From Symsagittifera roscoffensis (lineage: Eukaryota; Xenacoelomorpha; Acoela; Convolutidae), in assembly GCF_963678635.1 (NCBI RefSeq), contig NW_026971509.1, forward strand, positions 124,001 to 188,000: DNA of 64,000 nt, given 5' to 3'. A program made the translations under genes and the position numbers. This document shows positions 11,224-24,948 of the stretch, piece after piece. The notes below the pieces were generated by a model. The model searched no databases and was not told where the DNA came from. It worked only from the letters and a program-made list of their open reading frames with translations. How positions within the stretch are numbered: the stretch's first letter is position 1; the number at the start of each line of letters is the position of its first letter.

Positions 11224-12620
11224 CTAGTAGTTGGGCTTGATTCGGAATCTAACATTTCGTCAGTTTGTCAGGAGTGTCGAGGGCAGGGTTTTCTAAAAAG
11301 CTGTGTGCGCTAAAAAGCTGTTTGTGCGAATCTCCAGAGTGCAATTAGGATAATTTCGATGAAAAAATGGTTAAACTGGAATGTAAAACGGGTAGGGTAG
11401 CGGAGAGGAGGTCAATGATAGATGACACAGAAGGTTGGGGATGAGCAAAAAATTAAATGTCCATAACTCAATCAAATTTCTTCAAAAAAACTAGGATTGG
11501 GAAACACTAAGTTTAGCAGACGCTGCCAGCTATATAGTTAGCGGTCAGTTTTTGTCAAATTTATGCAAATGTGAACTACAAAAAAGTAAGAAAAACCATC
11601 TATGCTGAGGTTAGGTCCGGTTGGCCTTTTAAAAGAGTAATTCAGATAAAGATACGCCGTCTTTTCGTTACGCTATCATTTTTTGGCCGGATCGGTTCGT
11701 AAAAATACTTAGTTTTATAGCAATACTAATCTTACTCTTATATCTTTTACTGCCTTGTCTCAAAATCTCACTAGTTTATTGCGAGGTTAGAAGAGAGAAG
11801 ATAGCAAATGATTTACATCTGTTTTCTAAATTTTTTGACTGAAATAATGTATAGTTTCTGCTTTACAAATTGTCTTAGTCATGGATCCAAATTGGTTAGT
11901 TATTAAGGTTTTTACAGTGGAAAATATCAAAAAACAAAAAAATTTTGCGTTATAGACTGATTCCAGGCACCCGGTGTTCGGAAAGTGTTTTAATTCAATG
12001 TTTTCTTGTCAGTGATGAGTGAAGTGCTATCTAAATTCTTTCAAGAATGTAGGTTTTTTATTCAGTTTTAATCTGGTATGAGTATAGTGGGACTTTCCTG
12101 TACATGCTGGTAGTGCGGTAGTGTTAAAAGGTGCGTTGGTTAGTAAAGTTTAATATACCAAACTAAACGGTTTAAGAGAATGTTTGAAATGTGTGAAAAC
12201 TGTTCAACGTTGTTATCAATTGTTTGCAAAACTTTAAATTCGTTTAATCTTTACAATTGTCATACGAAGCTATCGATAGTTTTAAGCGGTTTCTGTAATA
12301 ATGGGCGGTTTCAGGAGACGAATTGGAAAACTTCACAAACTTTGTGCACAAAAAAGTTTAGTTTAATCTTTCATTTATCAACCCTTCAATAATTTATTGC
12401 TTTTTATGCCAAATTTACTGTATTTGAATTACTCATTTTCTTCTAACTTTGAATTATTTTTTTTCTTGCATTTGATTTCTAAAATTAGTTTTTTTAAAAA
12501 GTTTTAGAGTTTACTGCAACCACTATCACTTGTTGAAAACACTTTAAAATTGGGTTTCTAATTTGGTTTGGATTTTATTTTTTTAAACAAACTAATGAGG
12601 AGTTTTTGTGAAAAATCGGT

Positions 12621-15600
12621 GATCTACAGCTTCATGGAATCGAGACCGCCGAAAAAAAACCATTGCAAAAATTTTATTGGAAAATTGATGATTGAAATAA
12701 AAACTTTGCCTACATGCTAATTACATTTAATCTGGTTAGAAGCGACCAAAGAAGCTCAAGTCCGTCGATGATCTTGAGTTTTTCTGGGGGCCAGTAAGAT
12801 CGTGGTTAATATTTGGAATCAAATTATAGAAGTTATGGTTGAATTTTCTGCCTTTATATGTTCGTTTGTGATGGTCAGGCGATGGGTTTCCTCTGTGGGA
12901 AAAAATTATTGTGGGGGCAATAGATAGACTTTTTTAGGACGGGATTGTAGTTTTGGGAGTGCCGTGCAGGTTAAAACCTTTTTTATGATATGTGAAAATC
13001 AAAAAATAAGGTTACCAGACTTTGAGTTAATAAACATGTGTTGGTGGTGTGGATAACGGGAAAGTGAGGTTCGCAGACAGTGCCGTTGAATAAAATAGTA
13101 TTAAGTATGAGTGTGAGTTTGTTCTATTTTCAGCAAAATTTCATGAGATTAGTTATCATCTTTTCTTTTGGAGTTAGGAAAAAAGATGTTTTTTGGAAAG
13201 TGACAAAGCCGCTGAAACACGATTCATAAGCTTTGTGGTTTTTAGCTGCTTGATTGATTACAATAGTGCAATGCAAATAGTCTGCTTTTTTTTTAAAAAA
13301 AAGGTCTGTTTTTTAAAAAAAGTTTTCTGCAATCATTATTACTTGTTGAAAACATTTTAAAATTGGGTTTCTAAATTGGTATAAATTTTATTTTTTTAAG
13401 CAAACTAATGAGGAGTTTTTGTGAAAAATCGATGATCTACAGCTTTAGAAAATCAAAAACGCGGAAAAAAAAACATTGCAAAAATGTTATTCGAAAATAG
13501 ATGATTGAAAAAAATTTTTTGCCTACATGCTAATTACAATCAACCTGCGTAGAAGCGACCAAAGAAGCTCAAGTCCCTCGATGATCTTGAGTTTTTCTGG
13601 GAGCCACTAAGATCGTGGTTAATATTTGGAATCAAACTATAGAAGTTATGATTGATTTTTCTTCCTTTTTTTAAAAGTAGAAATTTGACATGTTAGATAT
13701 GTTCGTTTGTGATGGTCAGGCGATGGGTTTCCTCTGTGGGAAGGGATTATTGTGGGGGCAATAGATAGACAAGTTTAGGACGGGACTGTAGTTTTGGGAG
13801 TGCCGTGCAGGTTAGAACCCTTTTTATGATATGTGAATATCAAAAAATAAGGTTACCAGACTTTGAGTTAATAAACATGTGGCGGTGGTGAGGACGGTGG
13901 TGAGGACTAGCGGGAAAGTGAGGTTCGCAGAAAGTGCCGTTGAATAAAATAGTATTAAGTATGAGTGTGAGTTTGTTCTATTTTCAGCAATATTTCATGA
14001 GATTAGTTATCATATATTTCTTTTGGAGTTAGGAAAAACAATGTCAATTGGAAAGTGACAAAGCCGCTGAAACACGATTCATAAGCTTTGTGGTTTTTAA
14101 GTGCTTGATTGATTACAATAGAGCAATGCAAATTGTCTGCTTTTTTTAAAAAAAGCTCTGTTTTAAAAAAAGAGTTTTCTGCAATCACTATCACTTTTTG
14201 AAAACACTTTAACTTTGGGTTTCTAATTTGGTTTGGATTTTATTTTTTTAAGCAAACTAATGAGGAGTTTTTGTGAAAAATTGGTGATCTACAGCTTTAG
14301 AAAATCGATACCGCGGAAAAAAAAACCATTGCGAAAATGTTATTCGAAAAGAGATGGTTGAAATAAAATTTTTGCCTACATGCAAATTACAATCAACCTG
14401 CGTAGAAGCGACCAAAGAAGCTCAAGTCCCTCGATGATCTTGAGTTTTTCTGGGAGCCACTAAGATCGTGGTTAATATTTGGAATCAAACTATAGAAGTT
14501 ATGATTGATTTTTCTTCCTTTTTTTAAAAGTAGAAATTTGACATGTTAGATATGTTCGATGGTGATGGTCAGGCGATAAGTTTCCTCTGTGGGAAGGAAT
14601 TATTGTGGGGGCAATAGATAGACATTTTTAGGACGGGATTGTAGTTTTGGGAGTGCCGTGCAGGTTAGAACCCTTTTTATGATATGTGAAAATCAAAAAA
14701 TAAGGTTACCAGACTTTGAGTTAATAAACATGTGGCGGTGGTGTGGATAACGGGAAAGTGAGGTTCGCAGAAAGTGCCGTTGAATAAAATAGTATTAAGT
14801 ATGAGTGTGAGTTTGTTCTATTTTCAGCAATGTTTCATGAGATTAGTTATCATCTATTTCTTTTGGAGTTGGGAAAAAATGTAATTTGAAAGTGACAAAG
14901 CCGCTGAAACACGATTCATAAGCTTTGTGGTTTTTAGATTGATTAGAATAGTGCAATACAGTTAGTCTGCTTTTTTTTTTAAAAAAAAGGTCTGGTTTTA
15001 AAAAAGAGTTTTCTCATAATGATCAATTTACTGCAGGTTCGGTGTAATATTCTGAATCTTCCATAATCTATCGACGTTATGATCGTGGTAAGTTTTGACG
15101 AATTGATTGGATTTGAGGGCAAGGTTGAGTATCTGTGACAAAACAATTTTGTTGAAATCTTTTGCTTCAGTTGCATTAATAAGTTGGTGATTAGCTGTGA
15201 TATAAAGTTCGCCATCTTCAGATTTTTTGAGTAACTTGCTAAGTAGGTGAAATTATAAAAGCAAAACCAAGGGAACGTAGAGATTATAGTGGTCTCATTT
15301 AAATCAATGTTTCATCGGCTTTGGGGTTCATCATTGTCCAGCCGTAATGTTGAAAAACGGGTACAGATTTTTTGCCAATGATGGTTTCGGTGAATTCGGA
15401 ATAAAAAAGGGTTGTTCAATAGGTATGTGCGAAGATTAGTTGGGTGTTTTTAATTCATGGAAGAGGTTTCTCAGGTTAAAGAGTATGCAAAACGTTGTAT
15501 AGTGAGTGGGTATTAGTATTGTGTATTGGTTGTCGATTTATTATGAAATTATTTAATTCGTGTCCAAATTAAATGCCGGTTATGGGAAAAGGGGTTTCAT

Positions 15601-16585
15601 CAAAAGCGCTAGAAATTATTGAAAGGATCTGGGTAGCAACTGTGTAGGATGATCCAGACTTTGATGAGTGATCCGGGTGATGACGGGAACCTGGGGAGTG
15701 ATAGAAGTAAAATGTGGATGGGAAAAGCTAGTAGTGAGGCTTGATTCTGAATCGAACATTTCGTCAGTTTGTCAGGAGTGTCGAGGGCAGGGTTTTCTAA
15801 AAAGCTGCGTGCGTTAAAAAGCTGTTTGTGCGGAATCTCCAGAGTGCAATTGGGTTGATTTCGATGAAAAAATGGTTAAATTGGAATGTAAAACGGGTAG
15901 GGGAGCGGAGAGGAGGTCAATAATAGATGACATAGAAGGTTGGGGTTGAGCAAAAAATTAAACGTTCATGACTCAATCAAATTTCTTCAAAAAAACATAG
16001 ATTGGGAAACAATAAGGTTAGCAGACGCTGCCAGCTATTCAGTTAGCGGTCAGTTTTTGTCAAAGTTATGCAAATGTGAACTACAAAAAAGTAAGAAAAA
16101 CCATCTATGCTGAGTTTAGGTCCAGGTGACCTTCTCAAAGAATAAGGATACACCGTCTGTTCGTTACGCTATCATTTTTCGGCCGGATCGGTTCATAAAA
16201 TCCTTAATTTTTTAGAAAATACTAATCTTACTTGTATATCTTTTACTGCTTTGTCTCAAAATCTCACTAGTCTATCGCGAGGATAGAGGAGAGAAGATAG
16301 CAACTAATTTTCTTCTGTTTTCTAAATTCTTTGACTGCAATAATGAATAGTTTCAGCTTTACAATTTGTATCGGGAGTCTTAGTCATGGATCCAAATTGG
16401 TTAGTTATTAGGGTTTTACAGTGAAAAATATCAAAATACCAATAAATTTTGTGTTATAGACTGATTCCAGGCATCTGGTGTTTGGGAAGTACTTTAATTC
16501 AAATTTATCTTGTGAGCGATGGGTGAACTGCTATCTAAATTCTTTCAAGAATGTAGGTTTTTTATCCAGTTTTAATCTGGTATGA
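12621..16585. repeat. Array A: two truncated 0.81-0.85 kb monomers, then a fuller copy
   Basis: The anchors at 12621, 13434 and 14286 are spaced 813 and 852 bp. The first two units carry only the first third of the monomer and then jump from 'gttttctg' straight to the 'caatca(c/t)' preceding the next anchor. The unit starting at 14286 continues as a fuller monomer to about 16585. There, 'atgagtaaaagtggccataaaagctc' shows a join that skips the anchor region. Confidence 0.85.
14003..14194 (-). pseudogene. 'NHKAYES' block in a truncated monomer
   Basis: This 63-codon minus-strand frame ends INQALKNHKAYESCFSGF, then a hydrophobic Phe-rich run and PKEIYDN. The same residues are found at 20011-20199 and 36619-36906 and fused to the upstream block at 7836-8174. 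The N-terminal half is AT-rich filler. It is conserved as a unit across copies, but its function is unknown. Confidence 0.25.
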
Positions 16586-17645
16586 GTAAAAGTGGCCATA
16601 AAAGCTCAAATCCCTCGATGATCTTGAGTTCTTCTGGGGGCCACTAAGATCGTGTTTTTTATTTGGAATCAAATTGTAAAAGTTATTTTTTTTGCCAATA
16701 ATTTTTTTCTAAAAGTGGAATTTGGACAGGTTGTGGTGATCACGGAGTGGGTTCCTCTGTGGGGAAAGAATTAGTGTAAAGGCAACAGATATACATTTGT
16801 GGGACGGGATTGTAGTTTTGGAGAGTGCCGTGCAGGTTAGAACCTTTTATAAGATAGGTGAAATTCAAAAAATAAGGTGGCCAGACTTTGAGTTAAAAAA
16901 CATGTGGCGTTGGTGTGGATTACGTGAAAATGAGCTTCGTAGAAAGTGGCATTGAAAAAAAATTGTACTAAGTTTGAGCGTGAGTTTTTTCTATTTTTAG
17001 CAATAATTCATGTGATTAGTTATCGTCTATTTCTTTTGGAGTGAGGAAATAAAGTGTTATTTCGAAAGTGACAAAGCGACTGAAAAACGATCCATAAGCT
17101 TTGTGGTTTTTAAGTGCTTGATTGGTTACAAAGTCTGTTTTTTTTTAAAAAAATCTGTTTTTAAAAAAGAGTTTTCTGTTAATGATAAATTTACTGCAGG
17201 TTCGGTGTAATATTCTGAATCTTCCATAACCTATCTTCCATATGAGTATGATGGCTTCGGTGAATTCGGGATAAAAAAGGGTTGTTCAATAGGTATGTGC
17301 GAAGATTACTTGGGTGTTTTTGTTTCATGGAAGAGGTTTCTCAGGTTAAAGCTGAGTGAGTAGAACGTTGAATAGTGAGTGGAGTACTAGTATTGTGTAT
17401 TAGTTGTTGATATTTTATGAAGTTATCTAAATCGTGTCCGAATTGATAGTTGGTTATGGGAAAAGGGTTGTCATCGATAGCTCTAGAAATTATTGAAAGG
17501 ATCTGGGTAGCGTCTGTGTAGGATGATCCAGACTTTGATGAGTGACCCGGGTGATAACGGGAACCTGTGGAGTGATAAGAGTCAAATGTGGCTGGGAAAA
17601 GCTATCAGTTGGGCTTGATTCGGAATCTAACATTTCGTGAGTTTG

Positions 17646-17873
17646 TCAGGAGTGTCGACGGCAGGGTTTTCTAAAAAGCTGCGTGCATTGAAAAGCTCTT
17701 TTTGCGGAACCCTCAGAGTGCAAGTGGAATGATTGTGATGAAAAAATGGAAAACTTGGAATGTAAAAAGGGTAGGGGAGCGGAGATGAGGTCAATGAGAG
17801 ATGACACAGAAGTTTGGGGTTGAGGTGCTAGAGGGGAAAAAGATTGGTGGAAGGATCCAATATAGCGGCTCAA
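17646..17873 (-). pseudogene. Ser/Pro-rich block, third well-preserved type
   Basis: It is 75 codons long and nearly identical to 5498-5725 and 26407-26634 (MSRYIGSFHQSFSPLAP start, PCRRHS end). All three lie in the fuller monomers that also keep the G-rich patch, so these copies form a related subset of array A. Confidence 0.3.
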
Positions 17874-18472
17874 GATTGGATAAATTCATTAAACTTATGA
17901 GAAAAAAAAATAATTGTATGAGGTTGTACTAGTATTTCATCATATGTATCGATTTGATTGTGTGTTTGTGTGGTATGTTGAATGCACATTTCTTATAAAG
18001 AATGAAAAAAAATCTTATAAATTAAATATTGCTTTTAAGGTTGTGAGTTGTTCTAGTATATAAAAGGACCATCCTAAAAAACTTAAATTCATCTTTGATG
18101 TGAGGAAAACTGAATATGTTTATGGAGAGATATCTTGAGGTGGATATTTTTCTCCATTGAGGCAGATAAAATCTTTGCTTTCTTTACAGTATCTTCAGTA
18201 ACCTTTTTTTCTAGATATCACAGAAGCCTGCTGTTTCGGCGAAATTTCTTAAGTTCAGTTTGTCGTTGTTTTGTATCAGTTTCTGTGAGATGATCTTCAA
18301 CTTGGTGTTTGAATGTTTTTTACAACTGGAGGAGGGGGTTGGGGCGCAAACTGGGGGAGGGGGAACTGGGTGTTTCAAACCGGGGTGTCGAAACGCCTAG
18401 AATCATCTACAAACTGTCTTTCTGAACGGCAGCACTCAACATTGAGCAAAAAATTCAACGTCCATGACTCAA

Positions 18473-18676
18473 TCAAATTTCTTCGAACAAAAACTTGGAT
18501 TGGGAAACACTTAAAATAGCAGACGCTGCCAGCTTTTTAGTTATGGAAGAGATTTCTTGAGGTGGATAAATTTCTCCAAAGAGAGATATCTTGAGCTGGA
18601 TATTTTTCTCCATTGAGGCAGATAAAATCTTTGCTTTCAATACAGTATCCTCAGTAACCTTTTGTATAGATATCAC
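18473..18676 (-). pseudogene. Coiled-coil-like block
   Basis: The minus-strand frame starts MISIQKVTEDTVLKAKIL and continues SASMEKNIQLKISL, a charged helical-looking stretch. Immediately upstream in a shifted frame are residues HLTETDTIQRQTELKKF, also helix-forming, so the ancestral protein probably had one longer charged helical region now split by a frameshift. Similar sequence is present at 2131-2250, 6005-6160, 26880-27060 and 27300-27480. No family is assigned. Confidence 0.3.
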
Positions 18677-19445
18677 AGAAGCCTGCTGTTTCGGCGAAAT
18701 TTCTTAAGTTCAGTTTGTCGTTGTATTGTATCAGTTTCAGTGAGATGATCTTCAACTTGGTGTTCTAATGTTTTGCCATTGGGATGATTTCGATGAAAAA
18801 ATGGTTAAACTGGAATGTAAAACGGGTAGGGGAGCGGAGAGGAGGTCAATGATAGATGACACAGAAGGTTGGGGATGAGCAAAAAATTAAACGTCCATCA
18901 CTCAATCAAATTTCTTCAAAAAAACTCAGATTGGGAAACACTAAGTTTAGCAGACGCTGCCAGCTATGTAGTTAGCGGTCAGTTTCTGTCAAATTTATGC
19001 AAATGTGAACTACAAAAAAGTAAGAAAAACCATCTATGCTGAGTTTAGGTCCTGGTGGCCTTCTCAAAGAGTAATTTCAGATAACGGTACGCCGTCTCTT
19101 AGTAAAGCTATCTTTTTTCGGCCGGATAGGTTCGTAAAACTCCTTAGTCTAAAAGCAAAACTAATCTTATTCTTATAGCTTTTACTTCCTTGTCTCAAAA
19201 TCTCACTGGTCTATCGCGAGGTTAGAGGAGAGAAGATAACAACTGAATTTTATCTGTTTTCTACATTTCTGACCAAAAATACAATTAGTTTAAACTGTAC
19301 CATTTGTATCATGAGTTTTAGTTATGGATCCAAGTTGGTTAGAACCACTATCACTTGTTGAAAACACTTTAAAATTGGGTTTCTAATTTGGTTAAGATTT
19401 TATTTTTTTAAACAAACTAATGATGAGTTTTTGTGAAAAATCGGT

Positions 19446-22400
19446 GATCTACAGCTGTATGGAATCGAGACCGCCGAAAAAAAACCATTGCAAAAATTTT
19501 ATTGGAAAATAGATGATTGAAATAAAAACTTTGCCTACATGCTACTTACATTTATTCTGCGTAGAAGCGACCAAAGAAGCTCAAATCCGTCGATGATCTT
19601 CAGTTTTTCTGGGGGCCACTAAGATCGTGGTTAATATTTGGAATCAAATTATAGAAGTTATGGTTGAATTTTCTGCCTTTTTTTGAAAAAGTAGAAATTT
19701 TACATGTTATATATGTTCATTTGTGATGGTCAGGCGATGGATTTCTTCTGTGGGAAGGAATTATTGTGGGGGCAATAGATAGACATTTTTAGGACGGGAT
19801 TGTAGTTTTGGGAGTGCCGTGCAGGATAGAACCCTTTTTATGATATGTGAAAATCAAAAAATAAGGTTACCAGACTTTGAGTTAATAAAAATGTGGCGGT
19901 GGTGTGGATAACGGGAAAGTGAGGTTCGCAGAAAGTGCCGTTGAATAAAATAGTATTAAGTATTGGTGTGAGTTTGTTATATTTTTAGCAATATTTCATG
20001 AGATTAGTTATCATCTATTTCTTTTGGAGTTAGGAAAAAAAAATGTTTTTTGGAAAGTGACAAAGCCGCTGAAACACGATTCATAAGCTTTGTGGTTTTT
20101 AAGTGCTTGATTGATTACAATAGTGCAATGCAAATTGTCTGCTTTTTTTGAAAAAAAAAGTTCTGTTTTTAAAAAAGAGTTTTCTGCGATCACTATCAAT
20201 TGTTGAAAAATTTTTAACTTTGGGTTTCTAATTTGGTTTAGATTTTATTTTTTTAAGCAAACTAATGATGAGTTTTTGTGAAAAATCGGTGATCTACAGC
20301 TTTAGAAAATCGAGAACGCGGAAAAAAAACCATTGCGAAAATGTTATTCGAAAAAAGATGATTGAAATAAAGTTTTTGCCTACATGCTAATTACAATCAA
20401 CCTGCGTAGAAGCGACCAAAGAAGCTCAAGTCCCTCGATGATCTTGAGTTTTTTTGGGAGCCACTAAGATCGTGGTTAATATTTGGAATCAAACTATAGA
20501 AGTTATGATTGATTTTTCTTCCTTTTTTTAAAAGTAGAAATTTGACATGTTAGATATGTTCGATGGTGATGGTCAGGCGATAAGTTTCCTCTGTGGGAAG
20601 AAATTATTGTGGGGGCAATAGATAGACAATTTTAGGAAGGGATTGTAATTTTGGGAGTGCCGTGCAGGTTGGAACCCTTTTTATGATATGTGAAAATCAA
20701 AAAATAAGGTTACCAGACTTTGAGTTAATAAACATGTGGCGGTGGTATGGATAACGGGAAAGTGAGGTTCGCAGAAAGTGCCGTTGAATAAAATAGTATT
20801 AAGTATGAGTGTGAGTTTGTTCTATTTTCAGCAATGTTTCATGAGATTAGTTATCATCTATTTCTTTTGGAGTTAGGAAAAAAATGTTATTTGAAAGTGA
20901 CAAAGCCGCTGAAACACGATTCATAAGCTTTGTGGTTTTTAAGTGCTTGATTGATTAGAATAGTGCAATGCAAATAGTCTGCTTTTTTCTTAAAAAAAGG
21001 TCTGGTTTTAAAAAAAGAGTTTTCTGTTAAAGATCAATTTACTGCAGGTTCGGTGTAATATTCTGAATCTTCCATAATCTATGGACGTTATGAGTGTAGT
21101 AAGTTTTGACGAATTGATTGGATTTGAGGGCAAGGTTGAGTATCTGTGACAAAACAATTTTGTTGAAATCTTTTACTTCAGTTGCATTAGTAAGTTGGTG
21201 ATTAGCTGTGATATAAAGTTCGCCATCTTCAGATTTTTTTGAGTAACTTGCTAAGTAGGTGAAATTATAAAAGCAAAACCAAGGGAGCGTAGAGATTATA
21301 GTGGTCTCATTTAAATCAATGTTTCATCGGCTTTGGGGTTCATCATTGTCCAGCCGTAATGTGGAAAAACGGGTACAGATTTGTTGCCAATAATGGCTTC
21401 GGTGAATTCGGAATAAAAAAGGGTTGTTCAATAGGTATAAGCGAAGATTAGTTGGGTGTTTTTGTTTCATGGAAGAGGTTTCTCAGGTTAAAGAGTAGGC
21501 AAAACGTTGTATAGTGAGTGGGTATTAGTATTGTGTATTGGTTGTCGATTTATTATGAAATTATTTAATTCGTGTCCAAATTAAATACCGGTTATGGGAA
21601 AAGGGGTTTCATCAAAAGCGCTAGAAATTATTGAAAGGATCTGGGTAGCAACTCTGTAGGATGATCCAGACTTTGATGAGTGATCCGGGTGATGACGGGA
21701 ACCTGGGGAGTGATAGAAGTAAAATGTGGCTGGGAAAAGCTAGTAGTTAGGCTTGATTCTGAATCGAACATTTCTTCAGTTTGTCAGGAGTGTCGAGGGC
21801 AGGGTTTTCTAAAAAGCTGCGTGCGTTAAAAAGCTGTTTGTGCGGAATCTCCAGAGTGCAATTGGGTTGATTTCGATGAAAAAATGGTTAAATTGGAATG
21901 TAAAACGGGTAGGGGAGCGGAGAGGAGGTCAATGATAGATGACAAAGAAGGGGTTGGGGTTGAGCAAAAAATTAAACGTTCATGACTCAATCAAATTTCT
22001 TCAAAAAAAACTTAGATTGGGAAACATTAAGGTTAGCAGACGCTGCCAGCTATTTAGTTAGCGGTCAGTTTTTGTCAAAGTTATGCAAATGTGAACTACA
22101 AAAAAGTAAGAAAAACCATCTATGCTGAGTTTAGATCCGGGTGGCCTTCTCAAAGAGTAAGGGTACACCGTTTGTTCGTTACGCTATCATTTTTCGGCCG
22201 GATCGGTTCATAAAATCCTTAGTTTTATAAAAAATACTAATCTTACTCTTATATCTTTTACTGCCTTTTCTCAAAATCTCACTAGTCTATCGCGAGGTTA
22301 GAGGAGAGAAGATAACAACTGAATTTTATCTGTTTTCTACATTTCTGACCAAAAATACAATTAGTTTAAACTGTACCATTTGTATCATGAGTTTTAGTTA

Positions 22401-24948
22401 TGGATCCAAGTTGGTTAGAACCACTATCACTTGTTGAAAACACTTTAAATTTGGGTTTCTAATTTGGTTAAGATTTTATTTTTTTAAACAAACTAATGAT
22501 GAGTTTTTGTGAAAAATCGGTGATCTACAGCTGTATGGAATCGAGACCGCCGAAAAAAAACCATTGCAAAAATTTTATTGGAAAATAGATGATTGAAATA
22601 AAAACTTTGCCTACATGCTACTTACATTTATTCTGCGTAGAAGCGACCAAAGAAGCTCAAATCCGTCGATGATCTTCAGTTTTTCTGGGGGCCACTAAGA
22701 TCGTGGTTAATATTTGGAATCAAATTATAGAAGTTATGGTTGAATTTTCTGCCTTTTTTTGAAAAAGTACAAATTTTACATGTTATATATGTTCATTTGT
22801 GATGGTCAGGCGATGGATTTCTTCTGTGGGAAGGAATTATTGTGGGGGCAATAGATAGACATTTTAGGACGGGATTGTAGTTTTGGGAGTGCCGTGCAGG
22901 ATAGAACCCTTTTTATGATATGTGAAAATCAAAAAATAAGGTTACCAGACTTTGAGTTAATAAAAATGTGGCGGTGGTGTGGATAACGGGAAAGTGAGGT
23001 TCGCAGAAAGTGCCGTTGAATAAAATAGTATTAAGTATGGGTGTGAGTTTGTTCTATTTTTAGTCTGCTTTTTTCTTAAAAAATGGTCTGGTTTTAAAAA
23101 AAAAGTTTTCTGTTAAAGATCAATTTACTGCAGGTTCGGTGTAATATTCTGAATCTTCCATAATCTATGGACGTTATGAGTGTAGTAAGTTTTGACGAAT
23201 TGATTGGATTTGAGGGCAAGGTTGAGTATCTGTGACAAAACAATTTTGTTGAAATCTTTTACTTCAGTTGCATTAGTAAGTTGGTGATTAGCTGTGATAT
23301 AAAGTTCGCCATCTTCAGATTTTTTTGAGTAACTTGCTAAGTAGGTGAAATTATAAAAGCAAAACCAAGGGAGCGTAGAGATTATAGTGGTCTCATTTAA
23401 ATCAATGTTTCATCGGCTTTGGGGTTCATCATTGTCCAGCCGTAATGTGGAAAAACGGGTACAGATTTGTTGCCAATGATGGCTTCGGTGAATTCGGAAT
23501 AAAAAAGGGTTGTTCAATAGGTATGTGCGAAGATTAGTTGGGTGTTGTTGTTTCATGGAAGAGGTTTCTCAGGTTAAAGAGTAGGCAAAACGTTGTATAG
23601 TGAGTGGGTATTAGTATTGTGTATTGGTTGTCGATTTATTATGAAATTATTTAATTCGTGTCCAAATTAAATGCCGGTTATGGGAAAAGGGGTTTCATCA
23701 AAAGCGCTAGAAATTATTGAAAGGATCTGGGTAGCAACTGTGTAGGATGATCCAGACTTTGATGAGTGATCCGGGTGATGACGGGAACCTGGGGAGTGAT
23801 AGAAGTAAAATGTGGCTGGGAAAAGCTAGTACTTAGGCTTGATTCTGAATCGAACATTTCTTCAGTTTGTCAGGAGTGTCGAGGGCAGGGTTTTCTAAAA
23901 AGCTGCGTGCGTTAAAAAGCTGTTTGTGCGGAATCTCCAGAGTGCAATTGGGTTGATTTCGATGAAAAAATGGTTAAATTGGAATGTAAAACGGGTAGGG
24001 GAGCGGAGAGGAGCTCAATGATAGATGACAAAGAAGGTTGGGGTTGAGCAAAAAATTAAACGTTCATGACTCAATCAAATTTCTTCAAAAAAACTTAGAT
24101 TGGGAAACATTAAGGTTAGCAGACGCTGCCAGCTATTTAGTTAGCGGTCAGTTTTTGTCAAAGTTATGCAAATGTGAACTACAAAAAAGTAAGAAAAACC
24201 ATCTATGCTGAGTTTAGGTCCGGGTGGCCTTCTCAAAGAGTAAGGGTACACCGTTTGTTCGTTACGCTATCATTTTTCGGCCGGATCGGTTCATAAAATC
24301 CTTAGTTTTATGGAAAATCCTAATCTTACTCTTATAACTTTTACTGCCTTTTCTCAAAATCTCACTAGTCTATCGCGAGGATAGAGGAGAGAAGATAGCA
24401 ACTGATTTTCATCTGTTTTCTAAATTCTTTGACTGAAATAATGAATAGTTTCAGCTTTACAATTTGTATCGGGAGTCTTAGTCATGGATCCAAATTGGTT
24501 AGTTATTAAGGTTTTACAGTGAAAAATATCAAAATACAAAAAAATTTCGTGTTATAGACTGATTCCAGGCATCCGGTGTTTGGGAAGTATTTTAATTCAA
24601 AGTTTTTCTGTGAGCGATGGGTGAACTGCTATCTAAATTCTTTCAAGAATGTAGGTTTTTTATCCAGTTTTAATCTGGTATGAGTATAGTGGGACTTTCC
24701 TGTACATGTTGGTAGTGCGGTGGTGTTAAAAGGTGCGTTTGTTAGTAAAGTTTAATCTACTAAACTAAACGGTTAAAGAGAATGTTTGAAAGGTGTGAAA
24801 ACTGTTCAACGTTGTTATCAATGATTTGCAAAAGTTTAAATTCGTTTAATCTTTACAATTGTCATACGAAGCTATCAATAGTTTTTTTCAATTTTCATTG
24901 AATTTTAATTTTGAAAAAGCTGTTGAGGAATTTTCAAAAAAAGTAGCT
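19446..24948. repeat. Array A: two related segments about 3.08 kb apart
   Basis: Sequence around 19263-19445 ('accaaaaatacaattagttt' onward) recurs at about 22340-22521, so the anchors at 19446 and 22522 head related copies. The first contains a truncated monomer (19446-20290) followed by a fuller one. The second lost an internal stretch near 23060 ('tttttagtctgctttttt'). The region therefore records a segmental duplication of a compound unit followed by deletion. Confidence 0.8.
20011..20199 (-). pseudogene. 'NHKAYES' block, truncated monomer at 19.4 kb
   Basis: This 62-codon minus-strand frame contains INQALKNHKAYESCFSGFV and is otherwise like 14003-14194. The reading frame is lost near its end (PNSKRNR instead of PKEIDDN), showing independent decay. 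Confidence 0.2.

Larger units (their letters stand above)
7511..12620. repeat. Array A copies 3 and 4, a near-identical pair
   Basis: The copies at 7511-10064 (2554 bp) and 10065-12620 (2556 bp) differ by only scattered bases over their whole length, far fewer than between other copies. They share the same deletions, including direct joining of the 'LLKKSEDGEL' and 'NHKAYES' blocks. This is a recent tandem duplication or homogenisation of one 2.55-kb monomer. Confidence 0.9.
16586..19445. repeat. Array A: rearranged copy with partial duplication near 18.5-18.8 kb
   Basis: This stretch has no 'gatctacagc' anchor for 5.16 kb (14286 to 19446), although all other blocks are present. It contains two passes through the coiled-coil block (18110-18270 and 18540-18740) and two passes through the block containing 'gagcggaga' (17777 and 18832). 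It is a mosaic formed by unequal exchange. The same kind of double pass occurs at 26880-27480. Confidence 0.75.

Noticed and set aside
14979-15215. 78-codon minus-strand frame (MANFISQLITNLL) over the SEDG block
   Set aside because: It is a different frame of the block better explained by LLKKSEDGEL, and it is open in few copies.
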